A stretch of DNA of 64,000 nt, taken from assembly GCA_012295275.1 (NCBI GenBank), contig CM022666.1, forward strand, positions 2,709,616 through 2,773,615, written 5' to 3'. A model generated the notes under the pieces. The model saw only the letters and a list, made by a program, of their open reading frames with translations. It had not been told where the DNA came from and did no database searches. Positions 20,521 through 34,292 of this stretch are shown piece by piece. Source of the stretch: Chrysomallon squamiferum (taxonomy: Eukaryota > Mollusca > Gastropoda > Neomphalida > Peltospiridae). Numbering within the stretch: position 1 is the first letter of the stretch; the number at the start of each line of letters is the position of its first letter. A program made the translations under genes and the position numbers.

Positions 20521-23500
20521 ATGAGGTTAAAAGTGACTTTACAGAAAGAACCAAAACATATCCTTTATATAATTATTTTTATTGCCTAGAATTTGTTATA
20601 TGATATCTGATGTCTTAATTTTTATTTTAGTATGAATATCGGTGTTGATCAACTTGTTATAGTTGATTGTTGGCAGGTGCTTGTCAGCTTGAGATGGTGT
20701 TTATTATTTTTAGCGGATACATTGTAAAACTTATTTTTATTTAATGAAATTTGCTTAAAAATTAGCAGATAAAACATTAATACTGATACATAACAAATAA
20801 CTGGAAACAAAAATTATTAATGAATGTAAATATAAATTGTACATAAATAAATGTTTAGTAATTGGTAATTTTTATTAAACTATAGTAATTAATAATTGAT
20901 GTTAATTACACATCTGTCAGATACAATTAATATTGAATTGCTTCTTTTGTAACAACAGTCTGCAGGAATAAATAAAGAATGTTGTCATTGTACTTGTGAT
21001 ATAACTTACCTGTGAATCCTTTTTTCCAGAATATCTGTAGAACTGAGGTCTGCAGTTAATTACTAGTTAATGTCTTTTTTTTTGGGGGGGGGCTGAAATT
21101 TCTTGTATACTAATGGTTCAATTTTGAGAAATTTAAGTGTCATATAAATCTATACACATGTACACATATATGTATACACTTGACTTGTATATTTTGTCTT
21201 ACATGTTGCACACTCTAATATTGCTTTTAACAATTTTTGACATTTAGGAACATTAAAAATAATAATAATAATAAAAAAATATATATATATATTTTCAGAA
21301 ATTTCTAACCTAATGATGGTGCAGTTTTGAGAAGTTTATCATACACACATACCTACATACATACATACCTACATACCTACATACTAACATACTTACATAC
21401 TTACATACATACTTACATAGATATTTTTCTTAACTGTTTGCACATTCTGAACTTGTCAGTTGTGTGGGTTGGATATCTCCTGATGAACTTTATTCAGCAG
21501 CAGATGATCATGAGGTTCTGCGATGGAGTCTACTAAGTACCACAGAAACAACAAAGGTCATGACCCTTCCTAAAGACTGTTTTCCTACTGGACTGAACTG
21601 GCTTCCCAGGTCTATTTCAGGTGGATCAAAGAAAACTGGTTCAGACCTTTTTGTTCTCACGTCTACTGATGGTAAATGTATTATATTTTTATTTTAAAGT
21701 GATGATTTGCAGTTTAGTTGTCAAGTTGAATGTTTATTAGACCAGCAACTTGATAGTCATAATATAATGTGAATGTGCTGAAAAAACAAAGCTGATTTAT
21801 TTATATAGTCTCTTATAGTAAATATGATAATACCTGATTATGATATTTCTTAAAATGATTAATCATTTAATTTGTTTTTATTAATATATATATATAATGT
21901 CAAATTAAAATGATTTATCCAGAGTTAATTAAAAATGTAATTTGTTTTTTAAATTTATACATACGATACATACACACACACATACATACATACATACATA
22001 CATATATACGTATGTGCATATAAATCTATAATATTATATTTTAAGGCAAATTTCACTTAATAAACAAGACTGGGAGGGTAGAGAAAATAGTGGAGGCTCA
22101 CAAAGGTGCTGTTTTGTGTGGGAGATGGAGTTCAGATGGAAGTGCACTTGTCACTGGTAAGAAATACCCCAAAAAGATACGTTTTTACTAAAGTCTGTAG
22201 AAAAATGTATAATGATTTCACGATTATTCCATTCCACTGCTTTAACAAAGGTCACAGCATCAGTTTTTACTATTTATCATGCTTTGGTAAGAGTTGTCTA
22301 TAATGTTAAACATCAAATTTCCTCTGAATCTTTCATGTAATCATTATATATTGTACACAGAAACAATATGTCTGATGTGAAAATAATAATAGTGTAGGGA
22401 GTTGAATCTATTATACTGTATTTAAAAAAAAAATCATTTGTTTATGTTTTGGATCTTTCTGAATTGTTAATTCTATCATCTAGCCTTAAAATAAATCTTG
22501 TTGTAATGTATAGCAGAATCTCATAATAAATGCCACAAAGTATAACATCTTATTGTAATGTGTAGCACAGTCTTATCATTGATGCCAAGAAGTATACTTT
22601 AGTTTTTATGTAGGGTGAAAAAGATTTTAAACTTTTTTAAAACTATTTTTTTAGGTGGTGAAGATGGACAAGTCAAAGTTTGGTCTCGTAGTGGCATGCT
22701 GCGTTCAACTCTAACACAGAACAGTAAGTTTAGTTTAAAATCTTAAACTTTTATCTTTATAATAATTATAATTGTTACTATTTTTGTTGTTGTCGTTATT
22801 ACTATTATTATAATTTTTTTTTTTATTGTTGTTATTGTTAATTTACTATTACTTCTGTTAGTGTAATTTTATTATTATTACTGTTACTGTTACTATTAGT
22901 GTTACTATAAGTGTTACTATTATATTATGTTATATTATATTATATTATTGTTATTATGATTTTTATTTTTATTTTCAGCACAGCCATTATTGTAATCTTT
23001 AAAAAAATAATAATTTTATCTTTGGATAATGCTGCAATTTTTTGATACTCTAATTTCTGATACATATATTATTTTTCAAATTTCATTGATATTTTTTTTT
23101 CAAAAGTGTATATTGTTATATTCAGAGGCATACCTACATACAAATACTGTCACACATAGAAGTGATATTGTTTATTTTTAATAACATTATTATTTTACAC
23201 GTATTATTACTATGCTGTTATTTCAGTGCTATTTATTATTTTATTATTTTTCAAAATTGTATATTTTTTATATTCAGAGGAATACCTACATGCAAACAAA
23301 TTTAATTGTCACATGTTTCCAGTGATAAAACGTTCCAGTGATATTGTTTATTTAATTATATTATTATTTTACAGGTTTACCTGTGTACTCTGTATTCTGT
23401 CACACGTCACAGTGATATTGTTTATTTTTTAATTATATCATTATTTTACAGGTTTACCTGTGTACTCTGTATGTTGGGGTTCAGACAGTGAACATATTTT

Positions 23501-23889
23501 GTTTACAAATGGGAAACAGTTAGTTATAAAATCTCTACAAGCCAATGCTAAGCCTTCCATGGTAAGTTTAATAACTGCATTGATATATTTTACTTTTTCT
23601 CTTAAGAAAATTAATTTTCTTTTCTTTTTGTTATTCTGTACAGTAATATATTTATCTCTGTATTTGTTGTTTTTTTTTTTTTTATTTTATTTTTTCTTGT
23701 GCTCTATGTTTCAGGTTTAATCTGTCTTTGAGTGTATTTCTGTTCATGTGATTGTATTATAATTTTATGTTTATGGATATTATTTTTTAAAACAGTTGTT
23801 TTTGTTCTGTTAATTATTTCACAAATAATCCTTCTTGTTTTTTTGTAGTTTTCATTTCTGACTTGTTTTCATAAATATAAATTAATCTG

Positions 23890-23920
<31 letters not shown>

Positions 23921-26900
23921 TTGTAATTTGTATGATTTTACTATAATGTTTGACTTCATTACAGCAATATCTATTCATATTTCTTTCTTTCTTTCATTCA
24001 TTCTTTTTTCTTTTATTTATTTATTTATTTATTTATTTATTCTTTCCATTATAACTTGTACTATTTTATTGACACATTAATTCTAATACATTTTGTGTCT
24101 GTTCAGTGGAAAGCTCATGAAGGAATTATTCTTGTTGTTGACTGGAATCCTGTAAACAATTTGATTTTGTCTGGAGGAGAAGACTGCAAATACAAGGTAC
24201 CAGAAAAAATAATATCAAAAATTCTTTAGTATCAAACCAATTTATATTTGCCGTAATAGATAATATCATTCACAATTTAAATTTTTAAAATTTTTAAATG
24301 TAATTATTTTTATATGATAAAGTATTTTAAAATATAGTACATGTGATCATTAATGTTTCAGTATTATTCTGTTCCCATGTTTGAAATGATAACACAAATC
24401 ATAGAGTCTCTAGTTAATTCTATGATGGAAATCACTTTTTTTTTTTCCCACTAGATTTGGGATACATATGGTAGACAGATGTACAGCAGTGCTGCACATG
24501 ATTATCCTATCACATCAGCTGCATGGACTCCAGATGGAGAAATGTTTGCTGTGGGATCATTTAACACATTACGTCTGTGTGACAGGAGTGGGGTATGATA
24601 AGTTTCTGTATTTCACACAAGAACGTTTAAGCCTTAATATATGTTTAATAAAAGGAATATCATTTACTCAGTGTTGCAAGAATTTCAAACTGACCAGACT
24701 GTAAAGTTATAAAACTATAAAAAAATACAAATATGAAATCCTAAAATATATATTGATTATTCTGGAAGCAGAAATTTTCAAAAAGAAATATATTTGAATA
24801 TTTATATTATGTAAAATAGTTGTTTTAATTATAAAATTTATTCCAGATATCACAAAATGTTTATAAAATGTGATAAAAAAAAAAGAACAAAAAAGAAATT
24901 AAAATTAAATATAAATATTACTTTAAAAAGAATTGTTTTCGTATTAACATATAAACAGAATACAAAACGAGAACATAAAAGATTTCAAAACGTATATTTT
25001 ACGTAAACACTAAATTCACTTTTAACGGATGCAGGCACTATTGATTTGACAAGTGCCTTCAAGACACCTTAAATTTTAAACTACTTCAGTGCGACTTGAA
25101 ATTAAAAAAATAGCTGTGTCAACTGTCTTCATTTCATTGCAGTGGTCATATGCTTTAGAAAAACCAAACATAGGCAGTGTGTTCTGTCTGTCGTGGTCGA
25201 GTGATGGCACCCAAGTTGCAGGAGCTTGTGGGAATGGTCAGGTGCTAATAGGAAATGTTATAGAAAGGTAAAGTAACAGGAACAACTTAATTTAAAAAAA
25301 AAATCAGAAATCTTAGACACTTAATTGATTTATAAGCTGATGAAAACATAATATGTTTTAAGAAATCATTTTTATTTTTTGGTTATTAATTTCTGTGCTT
25401 GAGAAATATTTTTTGAGCGTCTGTTTAATGGATTTAAAAAATAATCTTAATGGTGAAATGTTTTGAGAAAATGTGAGCATGTCATGAAACCATCCAGTAT
25501 TTAACATTAACAGATAAAAAGCATATTTCTTGAAGGATATGTAGAAAAGGCAAAGCTTTGGCATTTAAAATTCTAGTATTTATTTTATCAAGTTACAAAC
25601 TGTTACGAATAACAGTATCATTACTAAAAAAAAAATTCTCTTTTATGCTATCACTAAATATTCACTAACTAAACATTCCACTAAATAAATAAATCTTTTT
25701 ATATATCTTACAGACTATTACTATGAATCTACTACATCTAATTGATATTAATATTTACAAATTATTCTCATTTCTCAGACGTTTGGAATGGAAAAACTTT
25801 GAAGCTATAGTCATGGCAAGCAAACAGATTAAGATTCGTAACGTGCTCAATGATGCCATCGACAAACTGGATTTTCGAGACCGAGTCATCAAATTGTCTC
25901 TAGCATTTGGCCATCTTGTTGTGGCAACGTCATGTCAGTGCTACATATACAGCACTCGCAACTGGAACACCCCGATGATCTTTGACCTGAAAGAAGGGAA
26001 CGTAACTCTGATTAAACAGGCTGAGAAGTAAGCATATTTCGTATGATATTAAATTATATAATCATTTGTTTTTTATGTAAGAGTTAAATGATATCTAAAA
26101 ATGTTTTCTTATTTCTTTTCTTTTTTTAAAATGTTAAAATAATTACAAAAATGGCCAAATATATTTGTGACATTTTTAATTAAAAGTTAAAAAAAATATT
26201 TGCTTTTTTTATCTATGTTAAAAATTATTATAAAAAAGAAAGTATAAATTTTTCATATTGACTATTTCATTTTAATTTATATCATCATCATTAAGTATTA
26301 ATGATTTTTTTCTGATTAAATTAATATAATATATGAACCTTTTTAAAACCTTTTTTTTTACGTTTTGTAAACATTTTGTGATATCTGGAATAGATTTTAT
26401 AATCAAAATAACTATTTTACATAATATAAATATTCAGATAAATATTTTTATTTTTAAATTTATTTTATCTTCAGACATTTCTTACTGGTTGATGGAAGTG
26501 GTGTGTATGTGTATTCCTATGATAGTCGACTTGTTTGCTCACCTCGACATCAGGGGATGAAAGCAGACGCAATCAACATGCAGACTATATCCATTTCTAA
26601 TGACACTGTAGCCATCAGAGACAAAACAGATGAAAAACGTAAGTTTTATCTGAACAATAAAACACAAGTTGTAATCTCAAGCTAGCAGATTAAACACATA
26701 TACTTGAATTAATTCGAGGCATGTTCTCTCAACTGTAAAAATTCTGTTTAAGAATATTTTAAAACATCTTTTGAGTAACATATCAGATTAATGAATACTA
26801 TATGTATGTTGTGTTATTTTTATGTATTCATTCTTTGTGTTTACCCATATTGTAAACATCTGTTTATTAAAGTAACAGGTTTGAATCCAGATTAATGTCA

Positions 26901-28905
26901 TGTAAACAATTTTTTATATGTGATTTAGACCCAGTAATTCTTATCTTTATAGTATGTTTTGTCTTCAGTGAGAGATCATCTCTCTTTTTTTTATATAGTC
27001 CTTATATTTAGTTTTGTCATAAAGAACTAATTTTTATGCCATTGTTGTTACTGATATAACTGTATTGTTGTTACAGATTCTGATATGTTTGTTTATGTTT
27101 AATAAACTGTTGCTGTTGTTAAAACACAGATTTGTCAAATGTATCTGTTCTGTTTATTTCAGTTGTTTATGTGTTTGATGCACAAACTGGCAAAAGTATG
27201 GGTGATGGGAAACCAATTGTACACAAGGTAGATAACTCTTTTAACAGTTTACCTGTCCAGACAGAAGTTTATTAACTAATTATTTTATTTTTAATATTTA
27301 ATTGGAAATGCAGGAAATAACACTTGGGTTTTATTTATTTAGCAGATAGAACATTATATTTTTTTTCAATATTTTCAGATCATTTCATTTAATTAAATTT
27401 GTCATTACTTTTTATCATACTTTATTATTAATTTTTTTTATTAATTTCTAGCTGTTTTAATATTATATTTCTCTAATTTATTCTATTAATATTAGCATTA
27501 AATATATTAATAATCTAGCTGTTACACATATCTAATTTATTCTAGTAAGATTAGCATTAACTGTATTAATTTCTAGCTGTTTTAATATTTTATACATCAA
27601 ATTTATTTTATTAATTTAAGCATCAAATATATTCATTTCTTTCTGTTTTAATATTATATGTGTAATTAATTCTAGTAATATTAGCATTAACTGTATTAAT
27701 TTCTAGCTGTTTTAATATTATATACATCAAATTTATTTGATTAATTTAGGCATCAAATATATTCATTTCTTTCTGTTTTAATATATATGTATTTATTCTA
27801 GTAATATTATTACTTTATACAGCTGTTTTCACATTTTATTTTATTTTTAATTTAAGCATCAAATATATTCATTTCTTTCTGTTTCAATATTATATATGTG
27901 TAATTTATTCTAGTAATATTAAATATTTCTGATTTTAGCTTGGAAGTGATGGAAGTAGCTCTGGACCAGTTTGGACCTGCGACTGAGAGACGAATTGCGA
28001 TAGTTGACAAAAACCACGATCTCCATCTGACATCTGTACGCATTTTTGGAACAGAAAGGAAAACAGTTAAATTAGGTTGGATTTGTTGTTATTGTTTTTT
28101 TATTTGTTTTTTCATTAGATTTGTATAGTTAAAGCTGGCCTATATTTTTTCCAGTTATCTCGAAATGTAAAATTTTTTTTGTGTGATTTTTTAGCATACA
28201 AAATATATTAATGAAAATAAAATAAAAGATGAACACAATATTTTATAATTTATATTTTAACTAAAAGAACAAATTTTAATTTTTATTTTTATTTTTAATA
28301 TTCTGATTTATATTTTACTATTTTTCTGTATTTTTTATATTTTGCTTTCCATTTCATTATTTTTAATATTCTGCCTTATATTTAATTCTGTTTTTAATAT
28401 TCTACTTTATATATCATTCTGCTTTATATTTTTGATATTCTGCTTTTTACATTATTTTTATTATTCTGATTTTTTTTCTATTTTTAATATTCTAATTTTA
28501 TCTCACTATTTTTAATATTCTGATTTTATCACACTATTTTCAATATTCTGATTTTTATCTCACTATTTTTAATATTCTGATTTTTATCTCACTATTTTTA
28601 ATATTCTGATTTTTATCTCACTATTTTTAATCTGATTTTTTCTCACTATTTTTTAATATGATTTTATCTCACTATTTTTAATATTCTGATTTTTATCTCA
28701 CTATTTTTAATAATCTGATTTTTATCTCACTATTCTGTGTTTTTCAAGGGACAATGATTCAGTCAGTTGTATGGAACGACTCTACAAACATGTTGGCTGC
28801 CATTACAGACGGAAAACTTCTTGTGTGGTTCTATCCTAATTCAGCGTGGGTAGACAGAGATCTCCTTCATAAAACCCTTATTGAGAAAGATACAAGGTGA
28901 AAAAC

Positions 28906-28936
<31 letters not shown>

Positions 28937-29555
28937 ATTTATATATTAGTTTATCTGAATAGTTTAAAATTAATAATAACAATAATTCTTGTTATGGAAT
29001 TATAGTAAAGATAATAATTTAAGTGATATAATAATATAGCAGTATAAGGATGTAGTGTAGAGTAATGTAATATTATGTTATGTTACATGTGTGGTTTGCT
29101 ATGCTATGCTATGCTATGCTATATTTTACATAATATATGCAACATAGAATACAATGGAATACAATAAGTAATGTAATATGCCATACTGTGGAATACAATA
29201 TGATATAATGATATATAACATGTAATGTAATGTAATGTAATGTAATGTAATACGCCATGCAATATAGTATTTAAATTTAAAATAGATTACTATTATGTTA
29301 GTTTTTAAATTTTGTTAAAAACCTCATATTTAATTACAAAAATATTATATTAGAAGTAAATTTTAGGATTTTTTTCTAATTATTAAATGAATTATTTTAT
29401 TATAAAACCTTTGTACTGAAATTTTAAAATCAAAATAAATATATTATGTTCACTTTTTATTTTCCATACTGTTATTTCATTTTTGAAAATATTTATTACA
29501 CAAGTATATTTATTCATTATTTATTTATTTATTCTTTTGAAATTACTAAATTTAA

Positions 29556-29618
<63 letters not shown>

Positions 29619-29649
29619 TAATAATAATAATGATAATAATAATAATATC

Positions 29650-29684
<35 letters not shown>

Positions 29685-31652
29685 GAACAATAATAATGAT
29701 AATAACAACAGTAATAATAAATTTATACTTTAGTGAGTTTGGTAAAAACCCACAACTTCAAGACTTCATTGGAAATCACCTGATTCTGCGTCGATGCGAG
29801 GGGTCAAGGATCAGCACAATGATATCTCCGTATCCCAGCATCCTTCACGGCTACGTTAATGGTGGCAGGTGGCCTGATGCTCTCAGACTGTGTCGATTTG
29901 TCAAGGTAATTCACAGTTAGTCTTACAAATAAATTTATATTTTTAATAATTATTTTTTTCTAGTTTAAATTTAAAATCGAAACAGTATATAAAAAAAAAA
30001 AATGAATATTACAGATTTATAGAGAGACAGACTTAGAGTCAGATAGATATAGATAGGTTGATGTTTATGAGGTTGATAGATAGATAGATAGATAGATAGA
30101 TACAGATAGGTTGATGTTTATGAGGTTGATAGATAGATAGATGGATACAGATAGGTTATGTATAGAGGTTGATAGATAGATAGATGGATAGATAGATACA
30201 GATAGGTTGATGTATAGAATAGATAGAAGACTGATAGATGGATAGATACTTTTTTAGATTGGATAGACACAGTAAAATAGATGGATGGATATAAAACATT
30301 AAAGTTATACTTTAATTTCTTTTTCTTTCTTTTTTTGTATTTTATTTTATCTTAATTTTTTTTCTAGGAAGACACCTTATGGGCTTGCTTGGCTGCCATG
30401 GCAACATATGCAAAAGAGCTGACAACAGCTGAAGTGGCTTATGCAGCAATTAAAGAGGTTAGTTTCAAAATCTTAAATACAGACTTAATGACATGCTTTG
30501 TTAATTTTGTCATCATAAACTTGTTTTATTGTGAAAAATTCAGTATTTCTGAAATGGTGTTCTGCCAATGAAATCCACTATATTTTTTCATCAGCAAAAA
30601 GATATCTTTCATTTGAATTTACCAGTAAACAGGAGAACTGTTGATTTTCATCACAGGGGCTAATGCAGGCCTAACTGCCAAAGGCTAAAAAGCTTTTTTA
30701 AGCAATTGGTTTTACAACTGGAACTTCTAACTAGTAACAGTAGATTATAGTCATTGTTTTAAGTTGTAAACAAAGAAAAAAAAAATGGTCTTTTTATTTA
30801 TTTATTTATTTCATATTTTTAAATTAAATTATTTATTTATTTTTTGTTGTTCTTCTTGTTGTTTTGTACTCTATGCAAAAATTAAAATGTTAACATGCAG
30901 AATCTGTTAGGACTGCTGTTAAATTAAAGTTCTTAATAAAGCTAAGTGATGTTCTTTCAATTTTTTTTTTTTTTATAACTGATGATAGAACATTTATTGT
31001 GTTTCATGATATTGTATTTATAACTTTTAGCAAAGGATTCATATTTATAAATTAAAATAGAATTTTATCACGAATTATTCACAATTCATCACTTGATCTC
31101 TACTGACATTTTATTAATATTTTCTTAATTATTATTATTATTTTTTATTTATTTTTTGTTTTTTTAAATTACTTTTTTTTTCTTTTTTGAAGAAAACCAG
31201 ATATCTATTATTTTAATAGTGCTTAAGTTTGAAGACTCATTCTTTGTAGGTTTTTATAATGGAAGCCATTTTTTAATATGATACTGAATTATTTAGGGAA
31301 AATTTTATGAAGAGAGAGAAAGAAAAAAAAAAAAACAGATAATAATATATACATACAAAAACAAAATAGAAACACTGTCAATATAGAAAATATTCCTATA
31401 AATTATATATTTTAAATTATTGTGTGCTTAAACAAATTGCTTCATACTAATAGTTGGCTAAGCAAATAAGTGTCTTTCTAAGTATGTGGTTAACATTTTT
31501 ATAAACCACATTTCATCTTCCCTAAATTGAGACAAGAAAATCCATAGTGCCCAACTTGATAATCCATTAAAAGCTGACAGAAGTGGATTGTTTCTTACTA
31601 GTCTGCTAATTATTATTTCACCACTTCTAATATTACTTGGAAAGAAGTTATT

Positions 31653-31697
<45 letters not shown>

Positions 31698-34260
31698 TTA
31701 TATTTTTTTAATTTTTTCTTAAAGAAAGAAAAAAATGTATTAAAATCCTTTGAATAAATGAAAATGTGTGTGTGTGTGTGTGTGTGTGTGTTTGTGTGTG
31801 TTTGTGGTGTGAGTGCATACACATGTATTTTTGGGGGTATCCGTATATGTGGTTTTTGACTGTATGTATACAAGATGTGTTTTTGCTGTTTATAATAAAC
31901 TACAAGAATGAATGTTATTCATAATAAACAATATCAGGGTGTACTTTTTTTTTTAAATATATTATTTTACTGTTCTTAATAAAGTGTGGTAATATCTACA
32001 GTGTTCATAGTAAAATACATCAGTGTATATAATGTTCATAATATAATGTAGCAATGTGTATAGTGTCCATGATATACTGATGTAATAAATATACAATTCA
32101 TAATATAATGTAGCGATGTGCATAGTGTTCATGATATACTGATGTAATGTGTATACTGTTCATAATATAATATAGCGATGTGTATACTGTTCATAATATA
32201 ATGATGTAATGTGTATACTGTTCATGATATTCTGATGTAATGCATATACTGTTCATAATATACTGATGTAATGTGTATACTGTTCATAATATACTGATGT
32301 AATGTGTATACTGTTCACAGAAACATGTAGTAACATGTTCACTGCTTATAATAAACTTGTTACACTGCATACAGTATTCAAAATGAAGTGTGCACAGTTC
32401 ATAACAAATTACAGCTGTGCATCGAGTTCATACTATAGAGTATGTACTATGAATTGACAGATGGAGCAAAAAGTGCAATCCTTTAAAAACTCATACTTCC
32501 ATCATGAGTTTGACTGCTGTAGGTATACATACATGTTACCCATTAGTGAGAAAGAAACTCCTCTGAATAATTAGGATGCTTCCACTTACAGTTATCTTCA
32601 ACATCAAAGAAATGTTTTAGTGGGTGAGTTATTCGTACAGTTCAGATCTGTACTCTGTGATGCTTACATAGTCTACCTTGACCAGGTGGGACGACAAGAA
32701 GCTTTCCTTGTGTTAACATCCAGGTGCTTTGTGTACGGTTCTGTTAACGAGATCATTAACATGGAAGACCCGATTATTTACCAGCTGTCAGCATGCCTTG
32801 GGAAAGACTGAGATAGTTTTGTGTTTAGTTACGGCTTAAGTGTGTTTGTAGGTTGAAGTAGCTGACATTGGTGTTGTCGTTTCATTGTGGGTTTTTGGGG
32901 GTTTTTGTTGTTTGTGGTTGCATTTATGTGGTTGTGGTTGTGGTTAATGATTTTTGGTTGAATGTGATCGTGTGTGTTGGTGAAGTTGTTGATGTATGTG
33001 TGTGCATGTATATGTGTCTATGTGGGTCATTGTTTTTCTTATTTTTTTGTTAAATTTTTCTACCTGTTTATTTTTGGATTAGTAATTAATTAATTAATTA
33101 ATTAATTAATTTATTTATTTATTATGATTATTATTATTACTATTCTTCTTTTTCTTCTTAATAGTAGTAGTAATATTGTTATTATTGTTAATATTGTCGT
33201 TGTTGTTGTAATTTTGTTTTTTTGAGTGAAAATTATCTGTGTATGTATCGGCATCTAAATGAGTGAGAGAAAGAGAGAGAGAGAGAGAGAGAGACTGTAT
33301 TTAAGTAAGGGAATGATTTTTCTTACTTTTTTTTTTTTTTTTGCATGTTTATCAGAAGGTTTGTTTTTCTTTGTTAATTATTTTGTGCTCTTGTTAACAT
33401 GTTCATGCATTCTTTTGTTAAAGTTCATTTATCTTCTTCAGGAATTGTTTCCAAATTTAAAATATTTAAAAACAAACACGAAGTGATTGGAATGCTTCCA
33501 CTTAAATTAATTTTTTTTTTTTTTTTTTTTTTTTAGACAGAGTTTACTTAAGTACTTTATATTTTTTAATTTACATACTTTCAGAAGGAATGTGGCTTCA
33601 TTTATAGCACTTATGTAGCCTATGAATCTTAAACATTTTTGAACATTTATTCCAAATGATTTCTAAAAATATACAATTTTTCATTCTTCTCTATCCTTAT
33701 TCATTGCAGATTTGAATAAATGCATAGTTAAATCATTAACAGGCATCATCCATTTACCTTTCACCAGTGCATTAACAAATATTCACTCTGTATCTGATTT
33801 CAAGAATGATCTTTGCATCCTTAATTATCCATTATTTGCCAGTATATCTGCATTCACAAAGTCTAAATGAATAGTTTTTGGGATGTGGTTGTTTTTAAAA
33901 TCATTAAAGTAAAATAAATAGACATGTCTGAGAGTAATGATCCTGTTATATACACGAAACTCATGGTATCCATTTGACTCTGACATTAAAGCTTATTTAA
34001 AATTTCCATCAGACATTGTGTTTGAAGAGAAACATTTATCTTCTTTCAACTAATGTGGTGAGCCAGGCTGTAATGGAGAGAGACATGAGCTTGTAGCAGG
34101 AAATGAAACAGTTTTGTGTTACTTAATAGTTCTCCAATGTATTTGCTTTTAATGACATCACTGTATGTAATAAGTTGATTTGGAACACCTGGGTAGTTTC
34201 TGAGTTTATTTACTTTAATGTGTTGAGGTCTCAGAGATGGTAAATCAAATACAAATAGAA

Positions 34261-34292
<32 letters not shown>

